Below are positions 34,034 through 41,514 of a stretch of DNA of 64,000 nucleotides, piece after piece; within the stretch, counting starts at the first letter, position 1; every line of letters begins with the position of its first letter. The DNA lies in assembly GCA_021773645.1 (NCBI GenBank), contig JAJFJU010000026.1:212767-276766 (forward strand), written 5' to 3'. The notes under the pieces were generated by a model, which saw only the letters and a list, made by a program, of their open reading frames with translations, did not search any database and was not told the DNA's origin. Made by a program: the position numbers and the translations under genes. The DNA comes from Gammaproteobacteria bacterium. Lineage in GTDB: Bacteria > Pseudomonadota > Gammaproteobacteria > HK1.

Positions 34034-34863
34034 GCCTAGACGCTACCCGATGGGCTTGGCAGCAAGCAGTGAGACCCACCCAAAAACTGGTTTTATTGGC
34101 GCTCGCTGACCGGGCTGACGAGGAGCATAAATGCTATCCATCAGAAGCCCGAATGCGAGCAGATACCGGGCTCGATAAGAAGACGATCATGCGCTCAATT
34201 TCGGCGTTAGAAGAAGCGGGAAAGTTATCCGTAGAAAGGCGGACTGGAGCGGTAAATATCTACCGTCTGATCGGGGTAAGCGACAGACAAAAACCAATCC
34301 CAAAAAAGGCACCGGTACCAAAAACGGGACTAGTACCAAAAACGGGACCTGGACCACTCCCAAAAACGGGGGTGGGTACTCCCAAAAACGGGACTGGTAC
34401 CACTCCCAAAAACGGGACACTGAACCTACCAGTAGAACCTATCAATAACCTACCAAAGGAATCTATGGCGCACGCGAAAGGAACCGCTACATCAAAAAAA
34501 CCATCCGGACGGAAACCTAAAACCACACCCCCTGAAAACTTCCAAATCACAGACACACTCAGGGAGTGGATCAGGGAAGAAATGCTCGTTGTAGACATCG
34601 ACCAGGAAACAGAAAAATTCCTCGACTACCACCGGGCCAAGGACAGTCGTTTTGCAAGCTGGGAGGCCGCATGGAGGAACTGGATGCGCAACGCTGACAA
34701 ATACGCCAAGGAAGATCACCGCAGAAAAACCAAAAAAGCGCCACGACAGACCTGGCAGCTATCCGATGGCGAGCTGATAGCCGGCTGCCAACACCTAGGC
34801 CTTCCCACAGCAGGCAAGACACGCGCCCAACTAATCGCCGCCATCGACGGGGAGGCCGCATGA
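34030..34863 (+). CDS. Phage replication initiator (O-like, winged-helix N-terminus)
   Basis: 277 residues. Winged-helix domain about 1-85 (VRPTQKLVLLALADRADEEH and DTGLDKKTIMRSISALEEAG), a repetitive linker about 92-140 with PKTG and PKNG units encoded by DNA iterons, and a helicase-contact-type C-terminal region about 170-277 (LREWIREEMLVVDID, FASWEAAWRNWMRNADKYA). Like lambda O, it probably binds the in-gene origin and recruits the helicase encoded next, with which it overlaps 4 nt. Confidence 0.85.
   Translation: MSLDATRWAWQQAVRPTQKLVLLALADRADEEHKCYPSEARMRADTGLDKKTIMRSISALEEAGKLSVERRTGAVNIYRLIGVSDRQKPIPKKAPVPKTGLVPKTGPGPLPKTGVGTPKNGTGTTPKNGTLNLPVEPINNLPKESMAHAKGTATSKKPSGRKPKTTPPENFQITDTLREWIREEMLVVDIDQETEKFLDYHRAKDSRFASWEAAWRNWMRNADKYAKEDHRRKTKKAPRQTWQLSDGELIAGCQHLGLPTAGKTRAQLIAAIDGEAA
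34300..34418 (+). repeat. Iteron-like repeats inside the initiator gene; candidate replication origin
   Basis: Five copies of CCAAAAACGGG(AC) start at 34318, 34336, 34360, 34382 and 34406, plus a degenerate copy at 34300. Spacings are 18, 24, 22 and 24 bp. The 22-bp step shifts the reading phase, so three copies code PKTG and two PKNG while the DNA stays the same, which points to selection on DNA. This matches the lambda design, with ori iterons in gene O. A moderately AT-rich stretch follows. Confidence 0.75.
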
Positions 34864-36176
34864 AACCCAGGCACAGCATTGAAGCAGAATGGGCCGTGAT
34901 CGGCGGACTGCTGATCGACCCAACCAAGCTCGATGACGTAATCGAGATCATCAGCCCGGAAGACTTCACCGACCCCAGGCACGTCAGCGCCTACCGCATG
35001 CTGCGCGGCATGGTGGCCGCAGGAGAGCCAACAGACGTCCTAACGCTCTCCGACAGGCTAGGCGGTAAGGCAACCGCTTACCTGGGCGAATTGCAGATCA
35101 ACACCCCCGGCACATCCAATATTGCCGCCTACGCAAAGATCGTCCGCGATCGGGCAATCGAACGACGGCTGGGGGACTCGATCCAGCGAGCGCAGAAAAT
35201 CCTAGAGGATGGCGGGGATACCCGAGACATCCTGAATCGAGCGCAAACAGAAATCCTGGCCGTGGAGTACGAAATCGACGGCCAAGGACCGGCCCCAATG
35301 GCAGACTCAATCGCCGAATTTATCCAGGAGCTGGATAGACGGGCACAAGGAGAGGCCCCAGGCACTCTCACGGGCTACCAGGACTTCGACCGCAAGACAT
35401 CGGGCTTACACCCAGGCGATCTCTGCATCCTAGCGGGACGACCGAGCATGGGGAAAACGGCACTCGCAATGAACATCGCCACCCATGTAGCACAGACCGG
35501 AACCGTGCTCGTTTTCAGCCTGGAGATGGTTCGAGAGCAACTAATCAGCCGGCTAGTCTCAGCTACAACCAAGGTCCCATTACAGCGCATCCGTACCGGG
35601 AAGCTAGGCGACGACTGGGCGAAAGTCACAGAGGCAACGGCAGTCCTACGGGATCTCCCGATCTTCATCGACGAAAGCGCAGGACTATCGATCCTCGAAG
35701 TAGCGGCGCGGGCGCGGAAGGTAAACCGTAAAACCCCCCTAAACCTAATCGTGGTTGATTACCTGCAATTGCTGAAGGGCAAGGGAGAGAACAGAACGCA
35801 GGAAGTATCCGATGTTTCCAGCGGGCTGAAGACGCTAGCAAAGACCTTGAAGGTGCCCATCATCGCCCTATCGCAGCTTAACCGCGGACTCGAATCACGA
35901 CCCGATAAGCGCCCCGTAATGTCAGACCTACGCGAATCAGGAAGCATTGAGCAGGACGCCGACATAATCGCCTTCCTCTACCGCGATGAGGTTTACAACG
36001 AACAAAGTGAATACGCCGGATACGCAGAACTCGCCATCAAGAAGCAACGCAACGGGGAGCTAGGAAAAGCCTGGCTGACTTTCGACGGCGGAACCATGAC
36101 GTTCAGAACAGCCGTCCCTCCGACCACCCCACCCCGGGCCGCGAGGCCGTTCCAAAAAGGCAGGAAAGCCTCATGA
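34860..36176 (+). CDS. DnaB-family replicative helicase
   Basis: Ring helicase that unwinds phage DNA. 438 residues: N-terminal DnaB domain (about 1-100, HSIEAEWAVIGGLLIDP), linker helix, RecA-like motor about 160-415 with Walker A GRPSMGKTAL, Walker B LIVVDYLQLL, and SDLRESGSIEQDADIIAFLY. Pro/Arg-rich tail. Because the phage has its own helicase, no loader (P-type) gene is required and none was seen. Confidence 0.95.
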   Translation: MKPRHSIEAEWAVIGGLLIDPTKLDDVIEIISPEDFTDPRHVSAYRMLRGMVAAGEPTDVLTLSDRLGGKATAYLGELQINTPGTSNIAAYAKIVRDRAIERRLGDSIQRAQKILEDGGDTRDILNRAQTEILAVEYEIDGQGPAPMADSIAEFIQELDRRAQGEAPGTLTGYQDFDRKTSGLHPGDLCILAGRPSMGKTALAMNIATHVAQTGTVLVFSLEMVREQLISRLVSATTKVPLQRIRTGKLGDDWAKVTEATAVLRDLPIFIDESAGLSILEVAARARKVNRKTPLNLIVVDYLQLLKGKGENRTQEVSDVSSGLKTLAKTLKVPIIALSQLNRGLESRPDKRPVMSDLRESGSIEQDADIIAFLYRDEVYNEQSEYAGYAELAIKKQRNGELGKAWLTFDGGTMTFRTAVPPTTPPRAARPFQKGRKAS

Positions 36177-36916
36177 CCGGCCTAAACCTACAAGACGATC
36201 TCAGCTTCGACGAACTACAAGTCGTCGCCGACAAGCTCTTCGGCGAATACCAGATCATCCGCAGGAAGGCCGTGGAAATCGTCTTTGCCGTGGGCGACCT
36301 TTTGAACTTCTCCCTGGATAAATACGGGGAGAAAGCCTGGCAGCTAGTACCCGAGGGCTACTCCCACAAATGGCTGCAAAACGCCAAATGGGTGGCAAGC
36401 AGAATCCCGGCGCCGAGACGCACCGGAACCGACGTTCTGGACGCCGATCACTACTACGCAGTAGCCAAACTAGATCCCGATACCCAGGCAGCCCTGCTCA
36501 CCCGCGCCAAAGACGAACAGATCGACACCAAGACCTTCCGCCAGATCGTGAAACAGGAGCGAGATGGAGGGCCAGATCCAGCAGAACAACCGCCGCTCGT
36601 AGACCTCCAGAAGCGCAAGCCCATACGCTCGCCAAAGATACTGGCCTCAGCAAGGGGGGAAGAATGCACGATTTCATCCCCATGGTGTTCGTTTGATAGA
36701 GAAGAAACCGTAGCCTGCCACAGTAATTTTTCCGAAGACGGGAAAGGGATATCTCAAAAAGCCGACGATATTTTCATTGCTTATGGGTGCTCTGGCTGCC
36801 ATCGCTGGCTAGACGCAAGCGACGCCCCGAAGGAAGAGAAAAGAGATCGCTTCCACCGCGGATTAAAGAAAACGCTCAGGAAATTAGTGGATAAGGGTTT
36901 GCTGGTAGTCACATAG
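36173..36916 (+). CDS. Phage protein with C-terminal YbcO-like (DUF1364) nuclease domain
   Basis: 247 residues. N-terminal part (about 1-140) is helical and unrecognised (WLQNAKWVASRIPAPRR). C-terminal part (about 150-247) has SARGEECTISSPWCSFDREE, ACHSNF and AYGCSGCHRWLDA: the Cys/His zinc and HNH-like pattern of YbcO/Rap nucleases. Overlaps the helicase gene by 4 nt. Probably in recombination; the fused N-terminus is unusual. Confidence 0.8.
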   Translation: MTGLNLQDDLSFDELQVVADKLFGEYQIIRRKAVEIVFAVGDLLNFSLDKYGEKAWQLVPEGYSHKWLQNAKWVASRIPAPRRTGTDVLDADHYYAVAKLDPDTQAALLTRAKDEQIDTKTFRQIVKQERDGGPDPAEQPPLVDLQKRKPIRSPKILASARGEECTISSPWCSFDREETVACHSNFSEDGKGISQKADDIFIAYGCSGCHRWLDASDAPKEEKRDRFHRGLKKTLRKLVDKGLLVVT

Positions 36917-36934
36917 ACGTATCAAGGGGATGCA

Positions 36935-37576
36935 ATGGTTGCGCTAAAAGACCTATCAGGGAGACGTTTCGGGAGATGGTTCGTTGTTGGCCGTGCGGAG
37001 TCGGGCCATCGAGGAAGCACCATGTGGAAATGTGTTTGTGATTGTGGAACAGAGCGGAATGTAGTTAGCGGAAATTTATTGAACGGGGGATCGAAATCAT
37101 GCGGATGCCGCAAAGCCGATCTTGCGGCTGAGATGTCCAAACGAAACATCACCCATGGGTTACACGATGCCCCCGAGTATCAAGTTTGGTCGCAAATGAA
37201 AGCCAGGTGCTGCAACAGAAGACATCGCTCCTATCGGTACTACGGCGGACGCGGCATATCTGTTTGCAAAGAATGGTTGGGCAGCTTTAAGAGGTTTTAC
37301 TCGGATATGGGGCCGAGACCATCCTCAAAACATTCCCTCGACCGCATTGACAACGATGGGAATTATGAGCCTGGGAATTGCCGCTGGGCGACACGTACAG
37401 AGCAAGCAAATAACACCCGCCGTTGCCAGTTTGTTGAGTTCAACGGCGAAACAAAAACTGTGACGCAATGGGCGGGCCAAATAGGCATACCTCCAGACAG
37501 GTTGTTCTACCGCTTACATAAGGGGTGGGACGTTGAACGCGCCCTCACAACCCCTTTCGTGGCCACCCATGAGTGA
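36935..37576 (+). CDS. HNH-like/zinc-motif phage protein, copy 1
   Basis: 213 residues. N-terminal zinc-type motif CVCDCGTERNVVSGNLLNGG-SKSCGC (about 33-58), central YYGGRGISVCKEW, HNH-like block HSLDRIDNDGNYEPGNCRWA (about 131-150), C-terminal DNA-binding-like TVTQWAGQIGIPPDRLFYRL. The usual His of HNH is replaced by Arg-context residues (LDRID), so nuclease activity is uncertain. Paralogue of the product at 38007-38639. Likely a mobile 'moron' or homing-type ORF. Confidence 0.75.
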   Translation: MVALKDLSGRRFGRWFVVGRAESGHRGSTMWKCVCDCGTERNVVSGNLLNGGSKSCGCRKADLAAEMSKRNITHGLHDAPEYQVWSQMKARCCNRRHRSYRYYGGRGISVCKEWLGSFKRFYSDMGPRPSSKHSLDRIDNDGNYEPGNCRWATRTEQANNTRRCQFVEFNGETKTVTQWAGQIGIPPDRLFYRLHKGWDVERALTTPFVATHE

Positions 37577-37752
37577 AACAGGAGCACAGGCCGCGATGGT
37601 ATGCAGGACACATCATGCGGCTCCATCCAGAAAAGCGGGCCGCAGCAATCGAGCGGGTACCAGAGGAGTGGCGGGAATGGGTCAAGTTCTACGTAAGCGA
37701 CTGGGAGGAACGAAGCGTAAAGAACGGAAGAGGAGCGCCAAGGACCATCTAG
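37573..37752 (+). CDS. Small conserved phage protein (DUF7696-like)
   Basis: 59 residues from a GTG overlapping the upstream stop (GTGA). Contains IMRLHPEKRAAAIERVPEEW followed by REWVKFYVSDWEER, the pattern of a short helical phage protein found beside replication genes. An ATG 14 codons in is possible. Unassigned function. Confidence 0.7.
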   Translation: MKQEHRPRWYAGHIMRLHPEKRAAAIERVPEEWREWVKFYVSDWEERSVKNGRGAPRTI

Positions 37753-37760
37753 GAGACCTC

Positions 37761-37976
37761 ATGCGCGAGCAGGCAGGGGCCATCGATTCGATGGAACGGA
37801 TCGAATTCTTCCTAAACGGCCACACCAAAATGTCGGCAGCAGGCGTCGTCCTATCTATGCCTAGAGAGGGCAGGAAACGGGCCGCCAGAACAATCGCAGC
37901 ACTGCGTGAGCGCATAGCGCTACGGGAAGAGCAGATCGGGTTCTGGAGCAAAGCAACGAAAGGGAGCAAGGCATGA
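37761..37976 (+). CDS. Small helical phage protein, function unknown
   Basis: 71 residues starting MREQAGAIDSMERIEFFLNG, preceded by AGGAG 6 nt away. The same frame is open much further upstream, but that part overlaps other genes and lacks a ribosome-binding site. Predicted helical, basic (GRKRAARTIAALRERIALRE). Confidence 0.6.
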   Translation: MREQAGAIDSMERIEFFLNGHTKMSAAGVVLSMPREGRKRAARTIAALRERIALREEQIGFWSKATKGSKA

Positions 37977-38005
37977 ACATCATCCAGATTTACGGCGAAG
38001 ACTGA
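37973..38005 (+). other. Ten-codon ORF, possible stump of a gene cut by the HNH-like ORF
   Basis: ATG overlapping the upstream stop (ATGA), reading MNIIQIYGED then TGA, immediately followed by the ATG of the second HNH-like ORF. It looks like the first codons of a phage gene whose body was displaced. No body was found downstream, so this is only a suggestion. Confidence 0.25.
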
Positions 38006-38006
38006 A

Positions 38007-38639
38007 ATGAGAACAGCAAAAAACTTGATCGGAGAAAGGTTCGGCAGGCTCACAGTCACCGCTAGAGCCAGCAATGGGAAATGCGGAAGCGTTCGCTGGC
38101 TCTGTGTTTGCGATTGCGGCAATGAGACGACAGTTTTTTCCGTATCGCTCAAGAACGGCGGCACGAGAAGCTGCGGCTGCCTACAAAAGGATCTGGCTTC
38201 AAAAGCACACACAACCCACGGCATGTTTCGCAGTCCCGAATATAAGTCCTGGGCATCCATGAAGCACCGCTGTAGCTGCAAGGAAGGGCCGCATTTTGAG
38301 AATTACGTAAAGCGCGGGATAACCGTCTGCGCCAGATGGGCTAACGATTTCGCCGCTTTCTACTCCGACATGGGCCCGCGACCGACACTCAAGCACTCCA
38401 TTGACCGAATCGATAACGACGGAAATTACGAGCCCGGGAATTGCCGCTGGGCAACCATTAATCAGCAACATAACAATCGGCGCGATAACAAACACCTCGT
38501 CTTCGAGGGCAGACGAATGACCGTAACCCAATGGGCGAAGACCATCGGGATAAACGCCAGCACGTTTGAATACCGGCTATCACGCGGATGGAGTTTGGCG
38601 AGAGCTATAACCACCCCTGTTGAGGTGCGAGGGGGGTGA
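38007..38639 (+). CDS. HNH-like/zinc-motif phage protein, copy 2
   Basis: 210 residues, same layout as the product at 36935-37576: N-terminal RFGRLTVTARASNG, CVCDCGNETTVFSVSLKNGG, CGC, then FYSDMGPRP and HSIDRIDNDGNYEPGNCRWA, then TVTQWAKTIGINASTFEYRL. The two copies flank two small genes about 430 bp apart, suggesting repeated acquisition of the same mobile ORF. The core His of the HNH motif is again lacking. Confidence 0.75.
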   Translation: MRTAKNLIGERFGRLTVTARASNGKCGSVRWLCVCDCGNETTVFSVSLKNGGTRSCGCLQKDLASKAHTTHGMFRSPEYKSWASMKHRCSCKEGPHFENYVKRGITVCARWANDFAAFYSDMGPRPTLKHSIDRIDNDGNYEPGNCRWATINQQHNNRRDNKHLVFEGRRMTVTQWAKTIGINASTFEYRLSRGWSLARAITTPVEVRGG

Positions 38640-38932
38640 ATGAAGACCACCATCGAGCTGCCATATCCGCTTCCAACATGGAACCGCATTCTGGCCATGC
38701 ATCCCTGGCAGCGGAAGAAACTCCGCGACTGGATACACGGGTCAATATCCGCGTTATCAGTTATCGAAAGCTCAAACACGACCCAGACGGCGTATCAGTT
38801 AAGGCCGTCCTGGATGGAATTGTACGGGCTGGATTACTTCCAGATGATTCGACCGAACAAGTCCAGAGCATCACTTTTGAAAGCCGCAAAAGCAAAGAGG
38901 AAAGGACGGTGATTGAGATTACAGATGTATAG
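38640..38932 (+). pseudogene. RusA-like Holliday-junction resolvase split by a frameshift
   Basis: Frame 1 (from ATG 38640) reads MKTTIELPYPLPTWNRILAM and HPWQRKKLRDWIH, like a RusA N-terminus. The -1 frame then reads RVISYRKLKHDPDGVSVKAV and LDGIVRAGLLPDDSTEQVQS, a clear RusA C-terminal core with the DPD and DD acidic residues. Frame 1 continues alone to 38912 with no RusA core. Either an indel near 38720-38740 broke the gene or a frameshift joins them; no standard slippery heptamer was seen. Confidence 0.6.
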
Positions 38933-38957
38933 CCAGTTAACCACCAGGAGAAACACC

Positions 38958-39293
38958 ATGACCGAGCAAGCACAAACCGAAACGCAAGACACCCAGGCAG
39001 CAGGCCATACACAGCCAGCACAGGGGGAAGACGTCACGCAAGAGATCGCCAATGCGATGGACGAACACGACCGCATCGACGAACAGCGCAAGGCCCTAAA
39101 TGCGGAGAAGCAGGAGATCCGCAGCGCCCTCAAGGCCAAGGGCATCAGCATCAAAGCCTTCGATGCCGCCCTGCGCTACCGACGCCTGGACGACAGCGAC
39201 AAGCGGGAGTCCTACGACTTCAGCTACAGCCTATGCCGCTCTGCCGCCGGGCACCCGATCCAGGCGGATATGTTCAAAGAGACCACGCATTGA
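38958..39293 (+). CDS. Conserved phage protein, GapR-like pattern
   Basis: 111 residues from MTEQAQTETQDTQAAGHTQP (AGGAG 8 nt before the ATG). Disordered N-terminus (about 1-25), helical middle (NAMDEHDRIDEQRKALNAEK), and KAKGISIKAFDAALRYRRLD. The ending GHPIQADMF recurs in phage proteins. The helix-turn layout is similar to DUF2312/GapR DNA-binding proteins, weakly. Overlaps the next gene by 4 nt. Confidence 0.6.
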   Translation: MTEQAQTETQDTQAAGHTQPAQGEDVTQEIANAMDEHDRIDEQRKALNAEKQEIRSALKAKGISIKAFDAALRYRRLDDSDKRESYDFSYSLCRSAAGHPIQADMFKETTH

Positions 39294-39880
39294 GGCCCAT
39301 CCAACCCAAAGCATGGTTCGTCCACGGGTTCAACGTCCGGGACTACGGGCGCGGCACGGTAGATAAGCTGCACCCGCATTTCCGGGCGGAGGGGTTCGAC
39401 CCGGAAGAGTTCGACTACGGATGGATCGGCTTGCTCGGGGTTCGCTTCTGGAACGGGATGCTAGCCCGCCAGTTAACGACCCTCGCCGAACACGAGAGCA
39501 GCATATTCGACCCACTCCCGATCGGGATAGGACATAGCAACGGCTGCGCCCTCCTGCACCTAGCAAGCCACATGGGCGCACCGTTCAGGCGATTGATATA
39601 CATCAACCCCGCCCTGGACAAAGACGCCACCCCAGGGAAGAACGTGGACCGCGTAGACATCTGGCACAGCCCCTCAGACGTACCCGTGCAGCTAGCCAAA
39701 TGGATCCCCGGCCACGCCTGGGGAGAGATGGGGGCAACCGGCTATGTAGGCGACGACCCGCGCATGCGCAACCACAACAAGCAATCAGGATTCAGGCTAA
39801 GCAGCCGCAGCCACTCAGACGTATTTTCAGAGCCGTTGCTCGGCTATTTCGGGCCAAAGATCGCAACAGAGGGAACCTAA
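39290..39880 (+). CDS. Alpha/beta-hydrolase-fold protein
   Basis: 196 residues from a TTG overlapping the upstream stop (TTGA). FVHGFNVRDYG matches the HG oxyanion region near the N-terminus, GIGHSNGCALLHLASHMG carries the nucleophile elbow G-H-S-N-G (Ser about residue 83), and LIYINPALD follows as expected for strand 6. A C-terminal His (SRSHSDVF) may complete the triad. Substrate unknown; placed just before the endolysin, so a lysis or surface role is possible. Confidence 0.78.
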   Translation: MRPIQPKAWFVHGFNVRDYGRGTVDKLHPHFRAEGFDPEEFDYGWIGLLGVRFWNGMLARQLTTLAEHESSIFDPLPIGIGHSNGCALLHLASHMGAPFRRLIYINPALDKDATPGKNVDRVDIWHSPSDVPVQLAKWIPGHAWGEMGATGYVGDDPRMRNHNKQSGFRLSSRSHSDVFSEPLLGYFGPKIATEGT

Positions 39881-39881
39881 A

Positions 39882-40418
39882 ATGTCATCGTTCACGATAG
39901 CCGTCTTTATCCTCCTCACCCACGAAGGCACGTTCGTTGACCACCCAGCAGATCCGGGCGGTGCCACGAACTACGGGATCTCCCTGCGCTACCTCAAAAC
40001 GATAGGCGACCTGGATGGCGACGGCTATCAGGACGGCGATCTAGACAAGGATGGAGACGTAGACGCAGAAGACATCCGCCAAATGACCAGGGACGAAGCC
40101 ATACACCTGTATGCAACCCAATGGTGGGAGCGCTACGGCTACTATCGGATTTATAGCCAGGACGTAGCAAACAAAGTCCTCGATCTATCAGTCAACACAG
40201 GAGCCAGGCGGGCACACATCATCGTGCAGCGAGCCCTAAGAGCTGCGGGAAAACAGGTAAGGGAAGACGGGATCCTAGGCCCGAAGACGCTAGACGCCAT
40301 CAACACAACCACCCCCCGTCAACTCGTGATCGCCATAAGGGCAGAGGCCGCCGCCTTTTACCGTTCACTTAACCAGCCGAAGTTCATCCAGGGCTGGTTA
40401 AACCGAGCCTATGCCTAA
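39882..40418 (+). CDS. GH108-family endolysin (N-acetylmuramidase) with Ca-loop-like insert
   Basis: Cleaves peptidoglycan at lysis. 178 residues: catalytic Glu15 in THEGTFVDHPADPGGATNYG, WWERYGYYRI, and a C-terminal peptidoglycan-binding-type segment DGILGPKTLDAI (about 129-140). Between residues about 48 and 70 is an Asp-rich loop D-D-DG pattern (LDGDGYQDGDLDKDGDVDAE) like a dockerin or EF-hand calcium site. No signal peptide, so a holin is needed. Confidence 0.92.
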   Translation: MSSFTIAVFILLTHEGTFVDHPADPGGATNYGISLRYLKTIGDLDGDGYQDGDLDKDGDVDAEDIRQMTRDEAIHLYATQWWERYGYYRIYSQDVANKVLDLSVNTGARRAHIIVQRALRAAGKQVREDGILGPKTLDAINTTTPRQLVIAIRAEAAAFYRSLNQPKFIQGWLNRAYA

Positions 40419-40596
40419 CCACACAGTGGCCACCGAAAGACATATCGAGCGCCTGAAATGCGGAGCAGAGATGAACCAAACGCCCACGAATCAACCGCCA
40501 CGAGCAAACCAGGCGCGATTCAAATGCACGCGCTGCGGGACGGAGAGAGTGGCCATCCTGCCCGCAACACCAGGGCAGCCACGATCGAGGGGCTAA
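40411..40596 (+). CDS. Possible small zinc-ribbon-like protein
   Basis: 61 codons from the first ATG; a start at MNQTPTNQPPRANQARFKCT (ATG 40471, GGAG 8 nt before) is better supported, giving 41 residues. One CxxC (KCTRCG) only. It overlaps the 88-codon frame below, so both may not be real. Confidence 0.35.
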   Translation: MPNHTVATERHIERLKCGAEMNQTPTNQPPRANQARFKCTRCGTERVAILPATPGQPRSRG

Positions 40597-40724
40597 GGAA
40601 CACCTGCGCCTCAGCCTACGCCATCCTTCAAGGGCTGGCGCTATACGACCCGGATATCGGGAGCAGGAAGGAAGTGCAGGCAAACCTAAGACGGCTGCGA
40701 AGCGCGGCCACGGAGGAGTTATGA
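40458..40724 (+). CDS. Small phage protein, function unknown (start uncertain)
   Basis: Up to 88 residues; the C-terminal half, TIEGLRNTCASAYAILQGLA and SRKEVQANLRRLRSA, is a plausible helical protein. Its stop overlaps the ATG of the SNase-like gene by 4 nt, typical of coupled genes, which favours it over the ORF in the other frame. Start could be ATG 40522. Confidence 0.45.
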   Translation: MRSRDEPNAHESTATSKPGAIQMHALRDGESGHPARNTRAATIEGLRNTCASAYAILQGLALYDPDIGSRKEVQANLRRLRSAATEEL

Positions 40725-41227
40725 CAGCCATACGGGAAAGGAGACAGCACATGGGTAGCGAAGGAATGAGAGACGCCAGGGCACGGAAGACCGGAACAGC
40801 ACTCGCCACCCTATCGGCACTGCTAATAACCCTATTCACGGGCTTCGTAGTAAGCAACGCCAAAGCACACAACTCCAACGGCTGCCCGCTAGGGTACACG
40901 GCCGGGATAGATCGCATCGTAGACGGGGACACCGTGGACATGACAGTAAGCCTCGGCCTAGAAACCTACGTCCGCACACGGATCAGGCTAGCCGGTATCA
41001 ACGCACCGGAGACCCGAGGCAAAAGCAAGGAGGCCGGCCACGCAGCAACAGCCTACCTATCCAATATCCTACGAGCTAACGGTAACAGCGTATGCCTAAG
41101 CACCACCCGCAAAGGCAAGTACGGCCGCTGGCTAGGCTGGCTCACAGACCGGCAAGGCAACAGCATCAACCAACAGATGATCGACGCAGGGCATGCCATC
41201 CCCTTTATGGCAAAGGGCTCGAAGTAA
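40721..41227 (+). CDS. Exported SNase-like (thermonuclease family) nuclease
   Basis: 168 residues. N-terminal signal anchor about 28-48 (ALATLSALLITLFTGFVVSN), then an OB-fold nuclease: IDRIVDGDTVDM (about 63-74), TRIRLAGINAPETRGKSKEA with the catalytic Arg and Glu, and TRKGKYGRWLGWL with the second Arg. Known SNases cut DNA and RNA with Ca. In a lysis cassette it might degrade host DNA or serve outside the membrane; that is inference. Confidence 0.85.
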   Translation: MTAIRERRQHMGSEGMRDARARKTGTALATLSALLITLFTGFVVSNAKAHNSNGCPLGYTAGIDRIVDGDTVDMTVSLGLETYVRTRIRLAGINAPETRGKSKEAGHAATAYLSNILRANGNSVCLSTTRKGKYGRWLGWLTDRQGNSINQQMIDAGHAIPFMAKGSK

Positions 41228-41514
41228 TGAAAGCCCTACTCCTAGCCCTAGCAATCACCCTCCTCCTCACCGGATGCGGATTCACCCCGCAAGGCGACGC
41301 ACTACGCGGTGCACTACAGGACCGAGGCGCAGCAGCCTACGACCAGGCAGCCAACAACGCCAAGTGGTTCCTACGCGAAGGCGCAAGCATAGGATCAATC
41401 CGCAGGGCCTACGGTACCAGCCAGGCGAAGGCAGACGCCTACCGGCAACTATGCGAAGGCGAAAGCACCGCGAGACTGCTAGCCCCAAGCCCAAAAGCTG
41501 TCCCCACGCAGTAA
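41227..41514 (+). CDS. Small lipoprotein of the lysis region
   Basis: 95 residues. Lipoprotein signal MKALLLALAITLLLTGCGFT (Cys17); mature part helical (AAYDQAANNAKWFLREGASI). Its ATG overlaps the SNase stop by 1-4 nt. It could be an outer-membrane spanin-like subunit, but no matching inner-membrane spanin was identified. Confidence 0.65.
   Translation: MKALLLALAITLLLTGCGFTPQGDALRGALQDRGAAAYDQAANNAKWFLREGASIGSIRRAYGTSQAKADAYRQLCEGESTARLLAPSPKAVPTQ

Noticed and set aside
34300..34418. Short regularly spaced repeats as a possible CRISPR array
   Set aside because: Repeats are 11-13 bp with 18-24 bp periods and lie inside a coding frame; no cas genes are near.
20382..41514. Insertion sequences or transposase genes in the prophage
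   Set aside because: No transposase motif or terminal inverted repeats with target duplications were seen; the only mobile-like ORFs are the HNH-like pair.
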